Below are positions 7,344 to 15,822 of a DNA stretch of 64,000 bases, one piece after another (position 1 is the first letter of the stretch; each line of letters opens with the position of its first letter). Location: positions 1-64,000 of the forward strand of contig NZ_CAMFLC010000022.1 in the NCBI RefSeq assembly GCF_945957465.1. Direction: 5' to 3'. This stretch comes from an uncultured Leifsonia sp. GTDB lineage: Bacteria; Actinomycetota; Actinomycetes; Actinomycetales; Microbacteriaceae. The position numbers were made by a program, and so were the translations under genes. The notes beneath the pieces were generated by a model that saw nothing but the letters and a program-made list of their open reading frames with translations, ran no database searches and was not told the origin of the DNA.

Positions 7344-8249
7344 CTAGTCCCGGACGGCGTCGACGACGATGTCCGCGACGTCCGGATCCCACGTGAGGGC
7401 CCGTTCCCACGGCAGGCCGACGGCATCGGCGAAGAAGATGCTGTGCACGTCGGGGAACACCGCGCGGTGCGGAGGATTCAGCACGGGCGGCTCCACCCCG
7501 GCGGCCGAAGCGCTCGTGCGGGCGACGAGCCCGTCGTGCGGCCACAACGTGTCCGGGGTGTCGTAGGACGCGAAGTAGTCGCCGGCGATGAGCGTGACGG
7601 GGATGTCGTCCAGCACGCCGGCCTGGGCGGCGTTCCAGCCCGTCGGGCCGGTGAGATAGGGCGCGCTGACCTGCTCGGCGGCGCCCTGCGAGTTCTCGTT
7701 CGCGAACCGCACGGATTCGGTCAGGATCCGCTCGGTGAAGGGGTCGCTGTGGGCGTCCTCCAGCGTGATGGAGCCCGCGAGGTGGTCGCCCAGAAGGGAG
7801 CCGGTCCAGGGCGTGCCGAGAGTGACCAGCCCGCGGATGGCGACCGGGGAGCCGTGCGTCCTGCTGTGGGCGATCGCGGCTCGTGAGAAGAGGCCGCCCA
7901 TGGAGTGGCCGACGAGCACCGCCTCCGTCAGCTCGTACTCGGCCGCCAGATGGGCGAGGAAGGCGTGAAGGGACGCGCCGGCGTCTGCCAGAGTCCCGAC
8001 GGCATTGATCGTCAGTTCTGCGGGCAGCTCGAACGGGACGTCGCCGAACCCCTCCCAGCCGGTGTCCTCGGTCACGCTTCCAGCGCCGACACGCGCGGGC
8101 GCGGTGAACGTCCGTGCTCCCGCCGCCAGGAGGCGCGAGCGGAGCGCCGTCATGGTGTTGCCCGCCGCGAGACCCTGCCGGGCCGCCCGCTCCGGCGTGG
8201 TGAACGGGGTGACTGCAGCGCCGCCGGAGACCAGGATGACATCCCTCAT
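7344..8249 (-). CDS. alpha/beta-hydrolase, lipase/esterase-like
   Basis: 301 residues. It starts directly with a hydrolase core (MRDVILVSGGAAVTPF). The nucleophile elbow is VLVGHSMGG (about 112), typical of triacylglycerol lipase-like and esterase families, followed by TLGTPWTGS, which is common in lipases that load substrate at the lid. A late Asp lies in LWPHDGLV and a late His in FPDVHSIFF (about 265). No signal peptide, so it acts in the cytoplasm. TAAGCT lies 7 nt before the ATG, suggesting a leaderless or near-leaderless mRNA. It is the first gene of a two-gene unit with the downstream hydrolase. Confidence 0.82.
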   Translation of the reverse strand: MRDVILVSGGAAVTPFTTPERAARQGLAAGNTMTALRSRLLAAGARTFTAPARVGAGSVTEDTGWEGFGDVPFELPAELTINAVGTLADAGASLHAFLAHLAAEYELTEAVLVGHSMGGLFSRAAIAHSRTHGSPVAIRGLVTLGTPWTGSLLGDHLAGSITLEDAHSDPFTERILTESVRFANENSQGAAEQVSAPYLTGPTGWNAAQAGVLDDIPVTLIAGDYFASYDTPDTLWPHDGLVARTSASAAGVEPPVLNPPHRAVFPDVHSIFFADAVGLPWERALTWDPDVADIVVDAVRD

Positions 8250-8327
8250 GCTCCGGAGCTTAGGGGATGAGACCCCCCATTACTTGCCGTCGGAGCCGCT
8301 CGCGGCGCACAGGGCGCGTGATTCCGG

Positions 8328-9620
8328 TCAAGCCAGAAGGGCGGCGTCCACGGTGTGCTCGTGGAGGGAGGAGGCGAGCATCTCCATCCCCGTTCCCGGG
8401 GTGAGGGGTGCGCGGTAGCGTCCGCCCTCGACGACCGCGGGGGCGACGAAGTGCTCGTGCAGGTGGGTCGTGTACTCGATCAGCCGGTCGTCCATGCTGC
8501 CCGAGACGGCGACGAAGTCGAACATCGAGAAGTGCTGCACGGCCTCGCACAGCCCGACGCCTCCCGCGTGTGGGCAGACGGGCACGCCGAACTTCGCCGC
8601 GAGCAGCAGGATGGCGACGTTCTCGTTCACGCCGGCGACGCGCGTGGAGTCGATCTGGACGACGGAGGCTGCCTCGGCCTGCAGCAGCTGCTTGAACAGC
8701 ACGCGGCTCATGCCGTGCTCGCCGGTCGCGATGCGGATCGGGGCCGCAGCCCGCGCGATGGCCGCGTGCGCGAGCACGTCGTCCGGGCTGGTCGGCTCCT
8801 CGACCCACGCCAGGTCGAAGGGGGCGAGGGCCCGGATCCACTCGATCGCCTGGTCCCGGTCCCAGCGCTGGTTGGCGTCGATGGCGATGCGGATGTCCGG
8901 GCCGACGGTCTCGCGGGCGATCCCCAGGCGGCGGAGGTCGTCCTCCAGCCGGTCGCCCACCTTCAGCTTGATCTGGGTGAAGCCCTCGTCCACGGCCTCG
9001 CGGGCGAGGCGGCGCAGCTTGTCGTCCGAGTACCCCAGCCAGCCGGGCGTCGTGGTGTACCCGGGATAGCCGGCGGCCAGCAGCTCGGCCTCCCGCTGCG
9101 TGCGGCCCGGCTCGGCGGCGCGGAGGAGCTCCAGTGCCTCGTCGGGCGTGAGGGCGTCCGTGAGGTACCGGAAGTCGACGAGCGACACGAGCTCCTCGGG
9201 GCTCATGCGCGAGAGCAGCTGCCAGAGCGGGAGCCCGGCGCGCTTGGCCTTGAGGTCCCAGAACGCGTTCACGACGGCGCCGATGGCCATGTGCATGACG
9301 CCCTTCTCCGGGCCGAGCCAGCGGAGCTGCGAGTCGTGGACGAACTCGCGCCAGAAGCCGCCGAGGTCGTCGAGCACCGCCTCCACGTCGCGGCCGACCA
9401 CTCGGTGCGCGACGGCGTCGATGGCGGCGACCTGGACGTCGTTCCCGCGCCCGATCGTGAAGACGAACGCGTGCCCTTCGAGGCCGTCTCCGGCATCCGT
9501 GGTGACCCGGAGGTAGGCCGCGGAGTAGTCGGGGTCGGGGTTCATGGCGTCGGAGCCGTCGAGCATCGCCGACGTCTCGAATCGCACGTCCAGGGTCTCG
9601 AAGCCGGTGACGATGCTCAC
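8328..9620 (-). CDS. fucD: L-fuconate dehydratase
   Basis: An enolase-superfamily enzyme that dehydrates L-fuconate to 2-keto-3-deoxy-L-fuconate, the third step of oxidative fucose breakdown. The fuconate-dehydratase signature [18 protein letters not shown] is at about 185-202. The active-site residues fall at K218 and K220 (KLK), metal ligands D248, E274 and E301, and the base H351 in CPHAGG. Counted from the GTG at 9620 these match, from memory, the numbering of the characterised Xanthomonas enzyme, which supports this start; AAGGA lies about 10 nt upstream. A palindrome (9647-9662) sits just upstream and is shared with other fucose promoters. The 3' end of the GntR gene lies beyond it. Confidence 0.95.
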   Translation of the reverse strand: MSIVTGFETLDVRFETSAMLDGSDAMNPDPDYSAAYLRVTTDAGDGLEGHAFVFTIGRGNDVQVAAIDAVAHRVVGRDVEAVLDDLGGFWREFVHDSQLRWLGPEKGVMHMAIGAVVNAFWDLKAKRAGLPLWQLLSRMSPEELVSLVDFRYLTDALTPDEALELLRAAEPGRTQREAELLAAGYPGYTTTPGWLGYSDDKLRRLAREAVDEGFTQIKLKVGDRLEDDLRRLGIARETVGPDIRIAIDANQRWDRDQAIEWIRALAPFDLAWVEEPTSPDDVLAHAAIARAAAPIRIATGEHGMSRVLFKQLLQAEAASVVQIDSTRVAGVNENVAILLLAAKFGVPVCPHAGGVGLCEAVQHFSMFDFVAVSGSMDDRLIEYTTHLHEHFVAPAVVEGGRYRAPLTPGTGMEMLASSLHEHTVDAALLA

Positions 9621-9646
9621 TCCGTTGTCCTTCCGTCGGCTAACCA

Positions 9647-9662
9647 ATATCCTATTGGATAT
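9647..9662. promoter_or_regulatory. predicted GntR (FucR-like) operator before fucD
   Basis: ATATCCTATTGGATAT: arms ATATCC and GGATAT are perfectly inverted around TATT. It lies 27 nt upstream of the fucD start and matches the palindromes at 15765, 17226 and 21226. Confidence 0.6.
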
Positions 9663-9722
9663 AGCGCCATTTTGTGCAATACGAAAGCCCGGCGCCGCAC
9701 GGGGAATCGGGCTGCGTAGCGG

Positions 9723-10430
9723 TCAGCCCGCCTGTTCGGCCTGCGCCAGGCTGGCCGAGATGCGCGCGTACGACTTGGTGATGTGGTCGAGCATGGCCTT
9801 CTCGGCGGTCGCCGGCTTGCCGCTGCGCAGGGCCTCCAGCACCGCCTCGTGCTCGCCGGAGGTCTCCTCCACCACGCCGTGCTGGAAGTAGATGCGGTAC
9901 TGGTGCATGTGCGAGCGCAGGCGCCCGATCGCGTCCGCCAGCAGGGCGTTGCCCGAGTGCTCGGCGATCAGCCGGTGGAACTCGGCGTCCTGGTTGGCGA
10001 AGTCCTTGTAGTCCTTGAAGCGGTCGTCGCCGGTGTGCGCCGCCTGGCCGCTGCGGTGCATCGCCTCGACCAGCCCCTCCAGCTGCTTCAGCGCCTCGGC
10101 GTCGAGTTCGCCCGCGGCGTTGCGGGCGGCGTACGGCTCCAGCAGCCGCCGCATCTCGAAGAGCTGGCGGAGGCCGTCGCTGTCGAGCAGCGGAGCGGCG
10201 GTGTACCCCTTGAGCGCCTTCTTGACGACGAGCCCCTCCGACTCCAGGCGCGCGAGGGCCTCCCGCACCGGAGTGGGTGAGACGTTGAGCTGCCGCGCGA
10301 TGCCGTCGATGCTCGCCCGGCTGCCCGGCTCGATCACCTGGTCCATCAGCAGGCCGAGCACCGCGTCGTACACGTCGTCGGCCAGCGCCCGGCGGGCCGG
10401 CAGGAAGTGTTCCCCCGATTGGATCGTCAT
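9723..10430 (-). CDS. GntR-family transcriptional regulator, FadR/FCD type
   Basis: 235 residues. The N-terminal winged helix carries the GntR helix-turn-helix (SIDGIARQLNVSPTPVREALARLE, given here in two overlapping parts: SIDGIARQLNVSPTPV and PVREALARLE, about 41-64). The C-terminal FCD domain is all-helical, with likely metal/ligand residues in DAEFHRLIAEHSGN, RSHMHQYR and SGEHEAVLEAL. FCD regulators usually sense small organic acids or sugar acids, so a fuconate-pathway intermediate is a reasonable effector. Its position between fucD and the fucose dehydrogenase, and four shared palindromes across the locus, point to it as the local repressor. The ATG at 10430 has AGGA 7 nt upstream; a GTG two codons earlier is possible. 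Confidence 0.9.
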   Translation of the reverse strand: MTIQSGEHFLPARRALADDVYDAVLGLLMDQVIEPGSRASIDGIARQLNVSPTPVREALARLESEGLVVKKALKGYTAAPLLDSDGLRQLFEMRRLLEPYAARNAAGELDAEALKQLEGLVEAMHRSGQAAHTGDDRFKDYKDFANQDAEFHRLIAEHSGNALLADAIGRLRSHMHQYRIYFQHGVVEETSGEHEAVLEALRSGKPATAEKAMLDHITKSYARISASLAQAEQAG

Positions 10431-10485
10431 GTGCACATCCTAGGTCTGCCGTAGCGGTTCCGAGAGGATAGAGGATGCAGGATCC

Positions 10486-11466
10486 TCACGCCAGCAGCCC
10501 CTCCGCCCGCAGCTCCTCCCAGACCGCCTCGGGCACCGGGGCGTCGGCCAGGGCGGCGTTGCGCTCGATCTGCTCCGGCGCGTCCGCACCGAGCACCACG
10601 GTGGACACGGCGGGGTGGCGGAGCGGGAACTGCACCGCGAGCTCCGGGACGGTCGTGCCGTGGCGCTCCGCGACGTCGGCGATCCGCTCGACGCGCGCGA
10701 CCAGCTCCGCCGGCGCCGCGCTGTACTCGAACGTGGCCCCGGCGCGCGGCCGCTCCGTGGCGAGGATGCCGGAGGCGAAGACGGCGGCGACGGCGACCGA
10801 GACCCCGCGCTCCTGCGCCGCGGGGAGCAGCTCGAGCTCGGCGGACGGGTCGAGCAGCGTGTACCGGTTGGCGCACATCACGATGTCGAGGTCGGTCTCG
10901 CGGATGAAGCGGGTCAGCATCCCGGTCTGGTTCATGCCGGCGCCGTAGGAGCGGATGACGCCCTGCGAGCGCAGCTCCTCCAGGGCGGGGAACGCGCCCT
11001 CGAGCGCCTCCCGCTCGAACTCGTCGGGGTCGTGCACGAACAGCACGTCGATCCGGTCGACACGGATCCGCGCCAGGGAGTCCTCGACCGAGCGCAGCAC
11101 GCCGTCGCGGGAGTAGTCCCTCCGTCGGCGGCGCGTGGCCGGCACGTCGAACAGGTTCGCGATGTCGGTCTCGCCGGGTCGGTACTCCGGGTTCGGCTCG
11201 ATCACGCGGCCGACCTTCGTGGACAGCACGTACTCGTCGCGGGGCAGGTCGCGCAGGCCCGCGCCGAGCCGCTCCTCCGAGAGGCCGACACCGTAATGCG
11301 GGGCGGTGTCGAAGTACCGGATGCCCGCCTGCCACGCCGCCGGGACGATCCGCGGCCAGACGTCCTCCGGCCGTGCGGCGTAGAGGTTGCCGAGCGCGGC
11401 AGCGCCGTAGCCGATCGGTCCGACGGTGAGCCCGCCGCGTCCGAACGGCCGGGAGGTGCGCAGCAT
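10486..11466 (-). CDS. aldo/keto reductase, L-fucose (D-threo-aldose) 1-dehydrogenase
   Basis: 326 residues. This aldo/keto-reductase subgroup oxidises L-fucose (also D-arabinose and L-galactose in relatives) to the lactone. The subgroup pattern is visible at FDTAPHYGVGLSEERLG (Asp and Tyr of the catalytic tetrad, about 50-56), STKVGR (Lys, about 83) and DVLFVHDPDE (His, about 142). The C-terminal NAD(P)-binding end reads STVVLGADAPEQIERN. The ATG overlaps the stop of the upstream enolase-family gene (TGATG), so the two are translationally coupled. It is the last gene of the importer operon before the GntR gene. Confidence 0.9.
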   Translation of the reverse strand: MLRTSRPFGRGGLTVGPIGYGAAALGNLYAARPEDVWPRIVPAAWQAGIRYFDTAPHYGVGLSEERLGAGLRDLPRDEYVLSTKVGRVIEPNPEYRPGETDIANLFDVPATRRRRRDYSRDGVLRSVEDSLARIRVDRIDVLFVHDPDEFEREALEGAFPALEELRSQGVIRSYGAGMNQTGMLTRFIRETDLDIVMCANRYTLLDPSAELELLPAAQERGVSVAVAAVFASGILATERPRAGATFEYSAAPAELVARVERIADVAERHGTTVPELAVQFPLRHPAVSTVVLGADAPEQIERNAALADAPVPEAVWEELRAEGLLA

Positions 11467-12590
11467 CAGGCCACTCGCAGAGCGTCGACGGCGTCCAGGT
11501 CCCACTCGATGCCGAGCCCGGGAGTCGAGGGCGCGAGCGCGCGCCCGTCGCGGATCGCCAGCTCCGAGCGCGTCACCGCGCGCAGCTGGGGGATGTGCTC
11601 CAGGTAGAGCGCGTTCGGAACCGCACAGCACAGCGACACGTGCAGCTCCATCAGGAAGTGCGGCGCGACCGCGACGTTGAAGGCCTCGGCGAGGTGCGCG
11701 ACCTTCAGCCACGGGGTGATCCCGCCGACCCGGGCGACGTCCACCTGGACGATGGAGGCGGCGCCCGACTGCAGGTACTCGCGGAAGTGCCCGACGGAGT
11801 AGATCGACTCGCCGACCGCGACCGGCACGCTGGTGGACTCCGCGACCCGCCGATGGCCGGCGACGTCTTCGGCGGGGAGCGGCTCCTCGAACCAGAAGAT
11901 GTCCAGCTTCTCGAACAGCGCGGCGCGGCGGATCGCCTCGGCGGCGGTCATGGACTGGTTGGCATCGACCATGATGTCCATCCTGTCGCCGACGGCCTCC
12001 CGCACGGCCAGCAGCCGGTCGTAGTCCTCGTGGGCGCGCGGCTTGCCGACCTTGATCTTCACGCCGCCGAGGCCCTTGGCCTGCGACTCGAGCGCCTGCG
12101 CGACGAGCTCATCCGTGCCGAAGTGCAGCCAGCCGCCCTCTGTGTCGTAGAGGGGGATGCTCGGCTGCGCGCCGCCGGCGACCGCCCAGAGCGGGAGTCC
12201 GGCGGCCTTGCACCGTGCGTCCCACACGGCCGTGTCGACCGCCGCGAGGGCGAGCGAGGTGATCAGCCCGACCGTCGTCGCCCGGGTGGACGAGAACAGG
12301 GCGCGCCAGACGTCCTCGGGACGGTTCGCATCCAGTCCGACGAGCACGTCGAGCAGCGTCTCGCGCAGCAGGCTCAGCACAGCGCCGCCACCGGTGCCGA
12401 TCGTATAGCTGTAGCCGATGCCGTCGACGCCGCCCGCGGTCCGGATGCGGACGAAGATCGTCTCCTGCTTGAGGAACGACTGCACCGCATCCGTGCGGAC
12501 GGTCTCCACCTCCAGGTCGCTGAGCCAGGCCTCCGCGCTGACGATCGTGCCGTCGACGGAGGTGCGGAAGACGGGAGGGGCGAGGGTCAT
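11466..12590 (-). CDS. enolase-superfamily acid-sugar dehydratase (mandelate racemase/muconate lactonizing type)
   Basis: 374 residues with the mandelate-racemase subgroup layout. KIK is at K178 and K180, metal ligands are D209 (VDANQ), E235 (WFEEP) and E261 (GES), and the His base H311 is in APHFLMELH. A capping loop near the N-terminus (GIGYSYTIGTGGG) differs clearly from the fuconate dehydratase in the same locus, so it is not a duplicate of fucD. It could dehydrate a related acid sugar such as L-galactonate or D-arabinonate, products the neighbouring dehydrogenase can also make; that is inference. It starts at an ATG with AAGGAAG upstream and overlaps the aldo/keto reductase by one base. 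Confidence 0.85.
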   Translation of the reverse strand: MTLAPPVFRTSVDGTIVSAEAWLSDLEVETVRTDAVQSFLKQETIFVRIRTAGGVDGIGYSYTIGTGGGAVLSLLRETLLDVLVGLDANRPEDVWRALFSSTRATTVGLITSLALAAVDTAVWDARCKAAGLPLWAVAGGAQPSIPLYDTEGGWLHFGTDELVAQALESQAKGLGGVKIKVGKPRAHEDYDRLLAVREAVGDRMDIMVDANQSMTAAEAIRRAALFEKLDIFWFEEPLPAEDVAGHRRVAESTSVPVAVGESIYSVGHFREYLQSGAASIVQVDVARVGGITPWLKVAHLAEAFNVAVAPHFLMELHVSLCCAVPNALYLEHIPQLRAVTRSELAIRDGRALAPSTPGLGIEWDLDAVDALRVA

Positions 12591-12617
12591 GGTTCTTCCT
12601 TCTGGTGTCGGCACGGG

Positions 12618-13493
12618 TCAGCGTCCGCCGAAGCCGCCGAGGGCGACTCCCTTGATGAGCTGGCGCTGCAGCACGGCGACGATGATCAGCGACGGGACGA
12701 TCGCGATGGTCGAGGCGGCCATCATCAGGCTCCACTGGGTGCCGTGCTCGCCGGTGAACATGGAGAGGCCGAGCGGCACGGTCGCCAGCTCCTGGCTGTT
12801 GATGATGATGAGCGGCCACAGGTAGGAGTTGTAGTAGCCGACGAACGAGAAGACGCCGAGCACCGAGATCGGGGCGGTGAGCTGCGGGAGCAGCACCGAC
12901 CACAGCGTCCGGAAGCGGGAGGCTCCGTCGATGAGCGCGGCCTCCTCGAACTCGATCGGGATGGTGAGGAAGAACTGCCGCAGCAGGAACGTGCCGAACG
13001 CGGTGAAGGCGAACGGGATGATCAGCGCCGCGTAGGTGTCGACCAGACCGAGCTGGTTCATCATGATGAACAGCGGGACGACCAGCACCTCCTGCGGGAG
13101 CACCAGCGTCAGCACGTAGAGCAGGAACAGCCGGTCGCGGTACCTGAACCGCAGCCGCGAGAACGCATAGGCGGAGAGCACCGCCACGATCACCGACAGC
13201 AGCGCCCCGCAGATCGAGACGAAGAACCCGTTGAAGATGAAGCGGCCGAACGGCACCAGCGTCCAGGCGTCGACGAAGTTCGACCACTTCACCTCGGAGC
13301 CGATGAAGGACGGCTTCGGCGAGAACACCTCGGACTCGGGTTTGAGGGCCGAAAAGAACATCCAGATGAACGGGAAGGTGAACACGAGCGCCACCGCCGC
13401 CATGACCAGCGTGTTCAGCCAGGTCTTGGCGACGACCGCGCGCTGGGCGGGGCGCAGCCGGCGGCGGCCGCGGGTGAGCGTGTCACTTGTCAT
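12618..13493 (-). CDS. sugar ABC transporter permease (MalG-like, CUT1)
   Basis: 291 residues with six predicted membrane segments. The permease EAA loop EEAALIDGASRFRTLWSVLLPQL is split here as EEAALIDGASRFR and TLWSVLLPQL (about 185-208), the site that docks the ATPase. Typical MalG-type N-terminus (TFPFIWMFFSALK). It overlaps the first permease gene by 11 bases and lies 27 bases before the enolase-family gene. No ATPase gene is present in the operon, as is common for CUT1 systems that share an MsmK-type ATPase encoded elsewhere. Substrate, inferred from context: fucose or fuco-oligosaccharide. Confidence 0.9.
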   Translation of the reverse strand: MTSDTLTRGRRRLRPAQRAVVAKTWLNTLVMAAVALVFTFPFIWMFFSALKPESEVFSPKPSFIGSEVKWSNFVDAWTLVPFGRFIFNGFFVSICGALLSVIVAVLSAYAFSRLRFRYRDRLFLLYVLTLVLPQEVLVVPLFIMMNQLGLVDTYAALIIPFAFTAFGTFLLRQFFLTIPIEFEEAALIDGASRFRTLWSVLLPQLTAPISVLGVFSFVGYYNSYLWPLIIINSQELATVPLGLSMFTGEHGTQWSLMMAASTIAIVPSLIIVAVLQRQLIKGVALGGFGGR

Positions 13494-14466
13494 AGTTGAC
13501 CCACCTCTTCTGGCCGGCGAACTGCAGCGCGGTGATGAGCATGACGACGATGAACAGCATCCACCCCAGCGCCGACGCGTAGCCGAGACGGTCGAAGACG
13601 AAGCCGTTGCGGTACAGGTACAGCACGAAGGTGTTCGTCGCCTCGCCAGGACCCCCCTGGGTCAGGATCTGCGGCTGCACGAAGACCTGGAAGGCGCCGA
13701 TCATCGTCATCGTCATGGTGAAGAACAGCGAGGGGGAGATCATCGGCAGGATGATCGAACGCATCCGCTGCCAGGCGTTCGTGCCGTCCATCCGCGACGC
13801 CTCGAGGATCTCCTTGGGGATGCCGCCGAGGCCTGCCGAGAGCACGATCACGTTGTAGCCGAACGACTGCCACACCGACATCGCGATCACCGACGCCAGC
13901 GCGAACCGGGAGTCGGAGAGCCAGCTCGGGCCGTTGATGCCGATGCCGGCGAGAGCCGAGTTGACGAGTCCGTCGTCGCTCAGCAGCAGGCGCCAGACGA
14001 GGGCGTTCGCCACCATCGGCGTGATCGCCGGCAGGAAGAAGACGACCCGCCAGAAGCCCGCGAACTTGATCCGGGTGTTCAGCCAGAGCGAGACGGCCAG
14101 GGCGAGGACCAGGTTGAGCGCCGTGTAGACGAAGGCGAAGATCACCGTGTTGAGGAGCACGGTGTAGAAGGTGGGGTCGCTGAACAGCTTCTGGTAGTTG
14201 GCGAGGCCGAGGAAGGTGGGTGCGCCGAACAGCGGCCACTCGAACAGGCTGATGACCAGCGAGCCGATCAGCGGCACCACGATGAAGAAGACGAACCCGG
14301 CGAGACCGGGCCAGAGGTAGGCGAGGGCGGTCCAGCCGTCGCCGCGGCGCTTGCGGCCGCGACGCGGCGGGGTCGGGTGCGGCACGCCGAACGGGCGGGT
14401 CGCAGGCGCGGCGGGCGCCGCCGTCTCCTCCGAGACGACGGCGCCCGTGAACAGTGGGGAGGTCAT
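13483..14466 (-). CDS. sugar ABC transporter permease (MalF-like, CUT1)
   Basis: 327 residues. A Pro/Arg-rich cytoplasmic N-terminus of about 45 residues precedes six membrane segments (first around LAYLWPGLAGFVFFIVVPLI). The EAA loop is KEILEASRMDGTNAWQRMRSI (about 226-246, quoted in part: EASRMDGTNAWQRMR). It partners the MalG-like permease, which it overlaps by 11 bases, and starts 3 bases after the solute-binding protein stop, so all three are one transcription unit. Confidence 0.9.
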   Translation of the reverse strand: MTSPLFTGAVVSEETAAPAAPATRPFGVPHPTPPRRGRKRRGDGWTALAYLWPGLAGFVFFIVVPLIGSLVISLFEWPLFGAPTFLGLANYQKLFSDPTFYTVLLNTVIFAFVYTALNLVLALAVSLWLNTRIKFAGFWRVVFFLPAITPMVANALVWRLLLSDDGLVNSALAGIGINGPSWLSDSRFALASVIAMSVWQSFGYNVIVLSAGLGGIPKEILEASRMDGTNAWQRMRSIILPMISPSLFFTMTMTMIGAFQVFVQPQILTQGGPGEATNTFVLYLYRNGFVFDRLGYASALGWMLFIVVMLITALQFAGQKRWVNYDK

Positions 14467-14469
14467 GCC

Positions 14470-15717
14470 CTACCGCTCCACCGAGCTCTGGATCGTGCTC
14501 AGCACGTCCTTCGCGGTCTTGTCACCCCGGTATCCTTCGACGCCGTACTGGGTGAAGAGGGTCTCCACTTGGTTCCAGGTGGGGGTAGTGAGCTGCGCTG
14601 TGGCGTTCTTCAGCAGGGCCTGCACCGCTGCGTACGCCTCGGGGGACTTGCCCTCCGCCCAGGCCGACTGCGCGTCGGCCCGTGAGGGCACGATCCCGCG
14701 CTTCTCGGCCTGCGCCTTGAGGACGCTGGTGTCGGTCATGGCGACGATCGCCTTGAACGCGCCGTCCGGGTCCTTGCAGTTCTTCGCGATGCCGAAGCCG
14801 GAGCCGGCGGTCATGCCGTGCGCCTCGCCCGAGGTGCTCGGGACGATCGTGACGCCCATCTTGAATTTGGCCGCCTGGGCGAAGGTGCCGTACATCCACG
14901 GGCCCTCGATCAGCATGTCGACGGCGCCGCTGGTGAACGCCGACTGCGAAGCGTCGGAGCCGTCGGCCGCTTCCGGAGCCTTCGCGATGCCCTCCTTGCT
15001 CACCAGATCGAAGTACGACTGCACCTGGTCGACCAGCTTGGAGTTGGTCAGGTCGAGCTTCGAGCCCTTCACCGCCTCCGCGCCGTCGGCGATCGCCCAG
15101 GCGTTCGGGATGAAGAAGCCGGGAGAGATGGCGAGCGCCTTGTGGTCGCCGGTGGTCAGCTTCTTCGCGTCGGCGAGGAACTGCTCCCGGCTGTAGCTGG
15201 TGCTCGGCGCCTGAAGCCCCGCCTTCGCGAAGTTGTCCGCGTTGTAGTAGAGGACGATCGGCTCGGCGTCGTAGGGGATGGCCCGGATCGTGCCGTCGAC
15301 CGTCATGCCCTTGAGCATCGAGGCGTCGAAGGCGGAGGTGTCGAGCTTGTACTTCTTGATCAGGTCGTCGAGCGGCATGAGCAGCCCGGACAGCTCCTGG
15401 GCCCGTGCGGCCTGCGTGGTCAGCAGGCACGGCGGGTTGGAGCCGCTGAGCCGGGTCTTGACCTTGGTCCAGTAGTCGTTGAAGCTCGGTCCCTCGATGG
15501 TGACGTCGAGGCTCGGATCGACCTTCTTGCCGAGGTCGATGAACGACTGCCACTGGTCGCGGTCGCTCTGACTGCTGACCCAGGTGTACATGCTGATCGG
15601 GCCGCCCTTGGCGTCGCCCCCGCTCCCGCCGGCACAACCGGCCAGGGCGGTGAGGGCTCCCGCGATCACGACGGCGGTTCCGATCCGGATCGCCCTGCTC
15701 TTGCTTCGTGCTGTCAC
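14470..15717 (-). CDS. sugar ABC transporter solute-binding lipoprotein (family 1)
   Basis: 415 residues. It has a lipoprotein signal: basic residues, hydrophobic core and lipobox LTALAGC with the acylated Cys near residue 28. The mature part is a typical two-lobed carbohydrate-binding protein (MYTWVSSQSDRDQW near the start). It lies outside the membrane and delivers sugar to the two permeases that follow. The GTG at 15717 is preferred because GGAGGAGG lies about 8 nt upstream; an in-frame start nine codons earlier lacks one. A palindrome CCTATAGG about 50 nt upstream ties it to the fucose GntR regulon. The probable ligand is fucose or a fucosylated oligosaccharide. Confidence 0.9.
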   Translation of the reverse strand: MTARSKSRAIRIGTAVVIAGALTALAGCAGGSGGDAKGGPISMYTWVSSQSDRDQWQSFIDLGKKVDPSLDVTIEGPSFNDYWTKVKTRLSGSNPPCLLTTQAARAQELSGLLMPLDDLIKKYKLDTSAFDASMLKGMTVDGTIRAIPYDAEPIVLYYNADNFAKAGLQAPSTSYSREQFLADAKKLTTGDHKALAISPGFFIPNAWAIADGAEAVKGSKLDLTNSKLVDQVQSYFDLVSKEGIAKAPEAADGSDASQSAFTSGAVDMLIEGPWMYGTFAQAAKFKMGVTIVPSTSGEAHGMTAGSGFGIAKNCKDPDGAFKAIVAMTDTSVLKAQAEKRGIVPSRADAQSAWAEGKSPEAYAAVQALLKNATAQLTTPTWNQVETLFTQYGVEGYRGDKTAKDVLSTIQSSVER

Positions 15718-15762
15718 GTGCTGTGCCTCCTCCATTGGATTCACGCTGTTCGGGTGATGCAG

Positions 15763-15786
15763 ATCCTATAGGGTCTACGATATAGG
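15763..15786. promoter_or_regulatory. predicted GntR operator before the fucose ABC operon
   Basis: Core palindrome CCTATAGG at 15765-15772 within ATCCTATAGGGT, with an extra half-site ATATAGG at 15780-15786. It lies upstream of the solute-binding protein start on the minus strand. A possible minus-strand promoter (TTGACC at 15821-15826, TAAGCT at 15797-15802, spacer 18) would place the operator just downstream of the start point. Confidence 0.6.
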
Positions 15787-15803
15787 CTCTGCGGTGAGCT
15801 TAG

Positions 15804-15818
15804 GGCGGAGAGTCCGCC
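15804..15818 (-). terminator. short hairpin after the first GH29 gene
   Basis: GGCGGA (15804-15809) pairs with TCCGCC (15813-15818) around a 3-nt loop, 4 bases beyond the GH29 stop. GC-rich and without a T run, so only a weak candidate. Confidence 0.35.
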
Positions 15819-15822
15819 GGGG

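Noticed and set aside
10431-10450. A fifth GntR operator before the GntR gene (ATCCTAGGTC)
   Set aside because: The core lacks the central TA and flanking symmetry; it overlaps the ribosome-binding region and is too weak to call.
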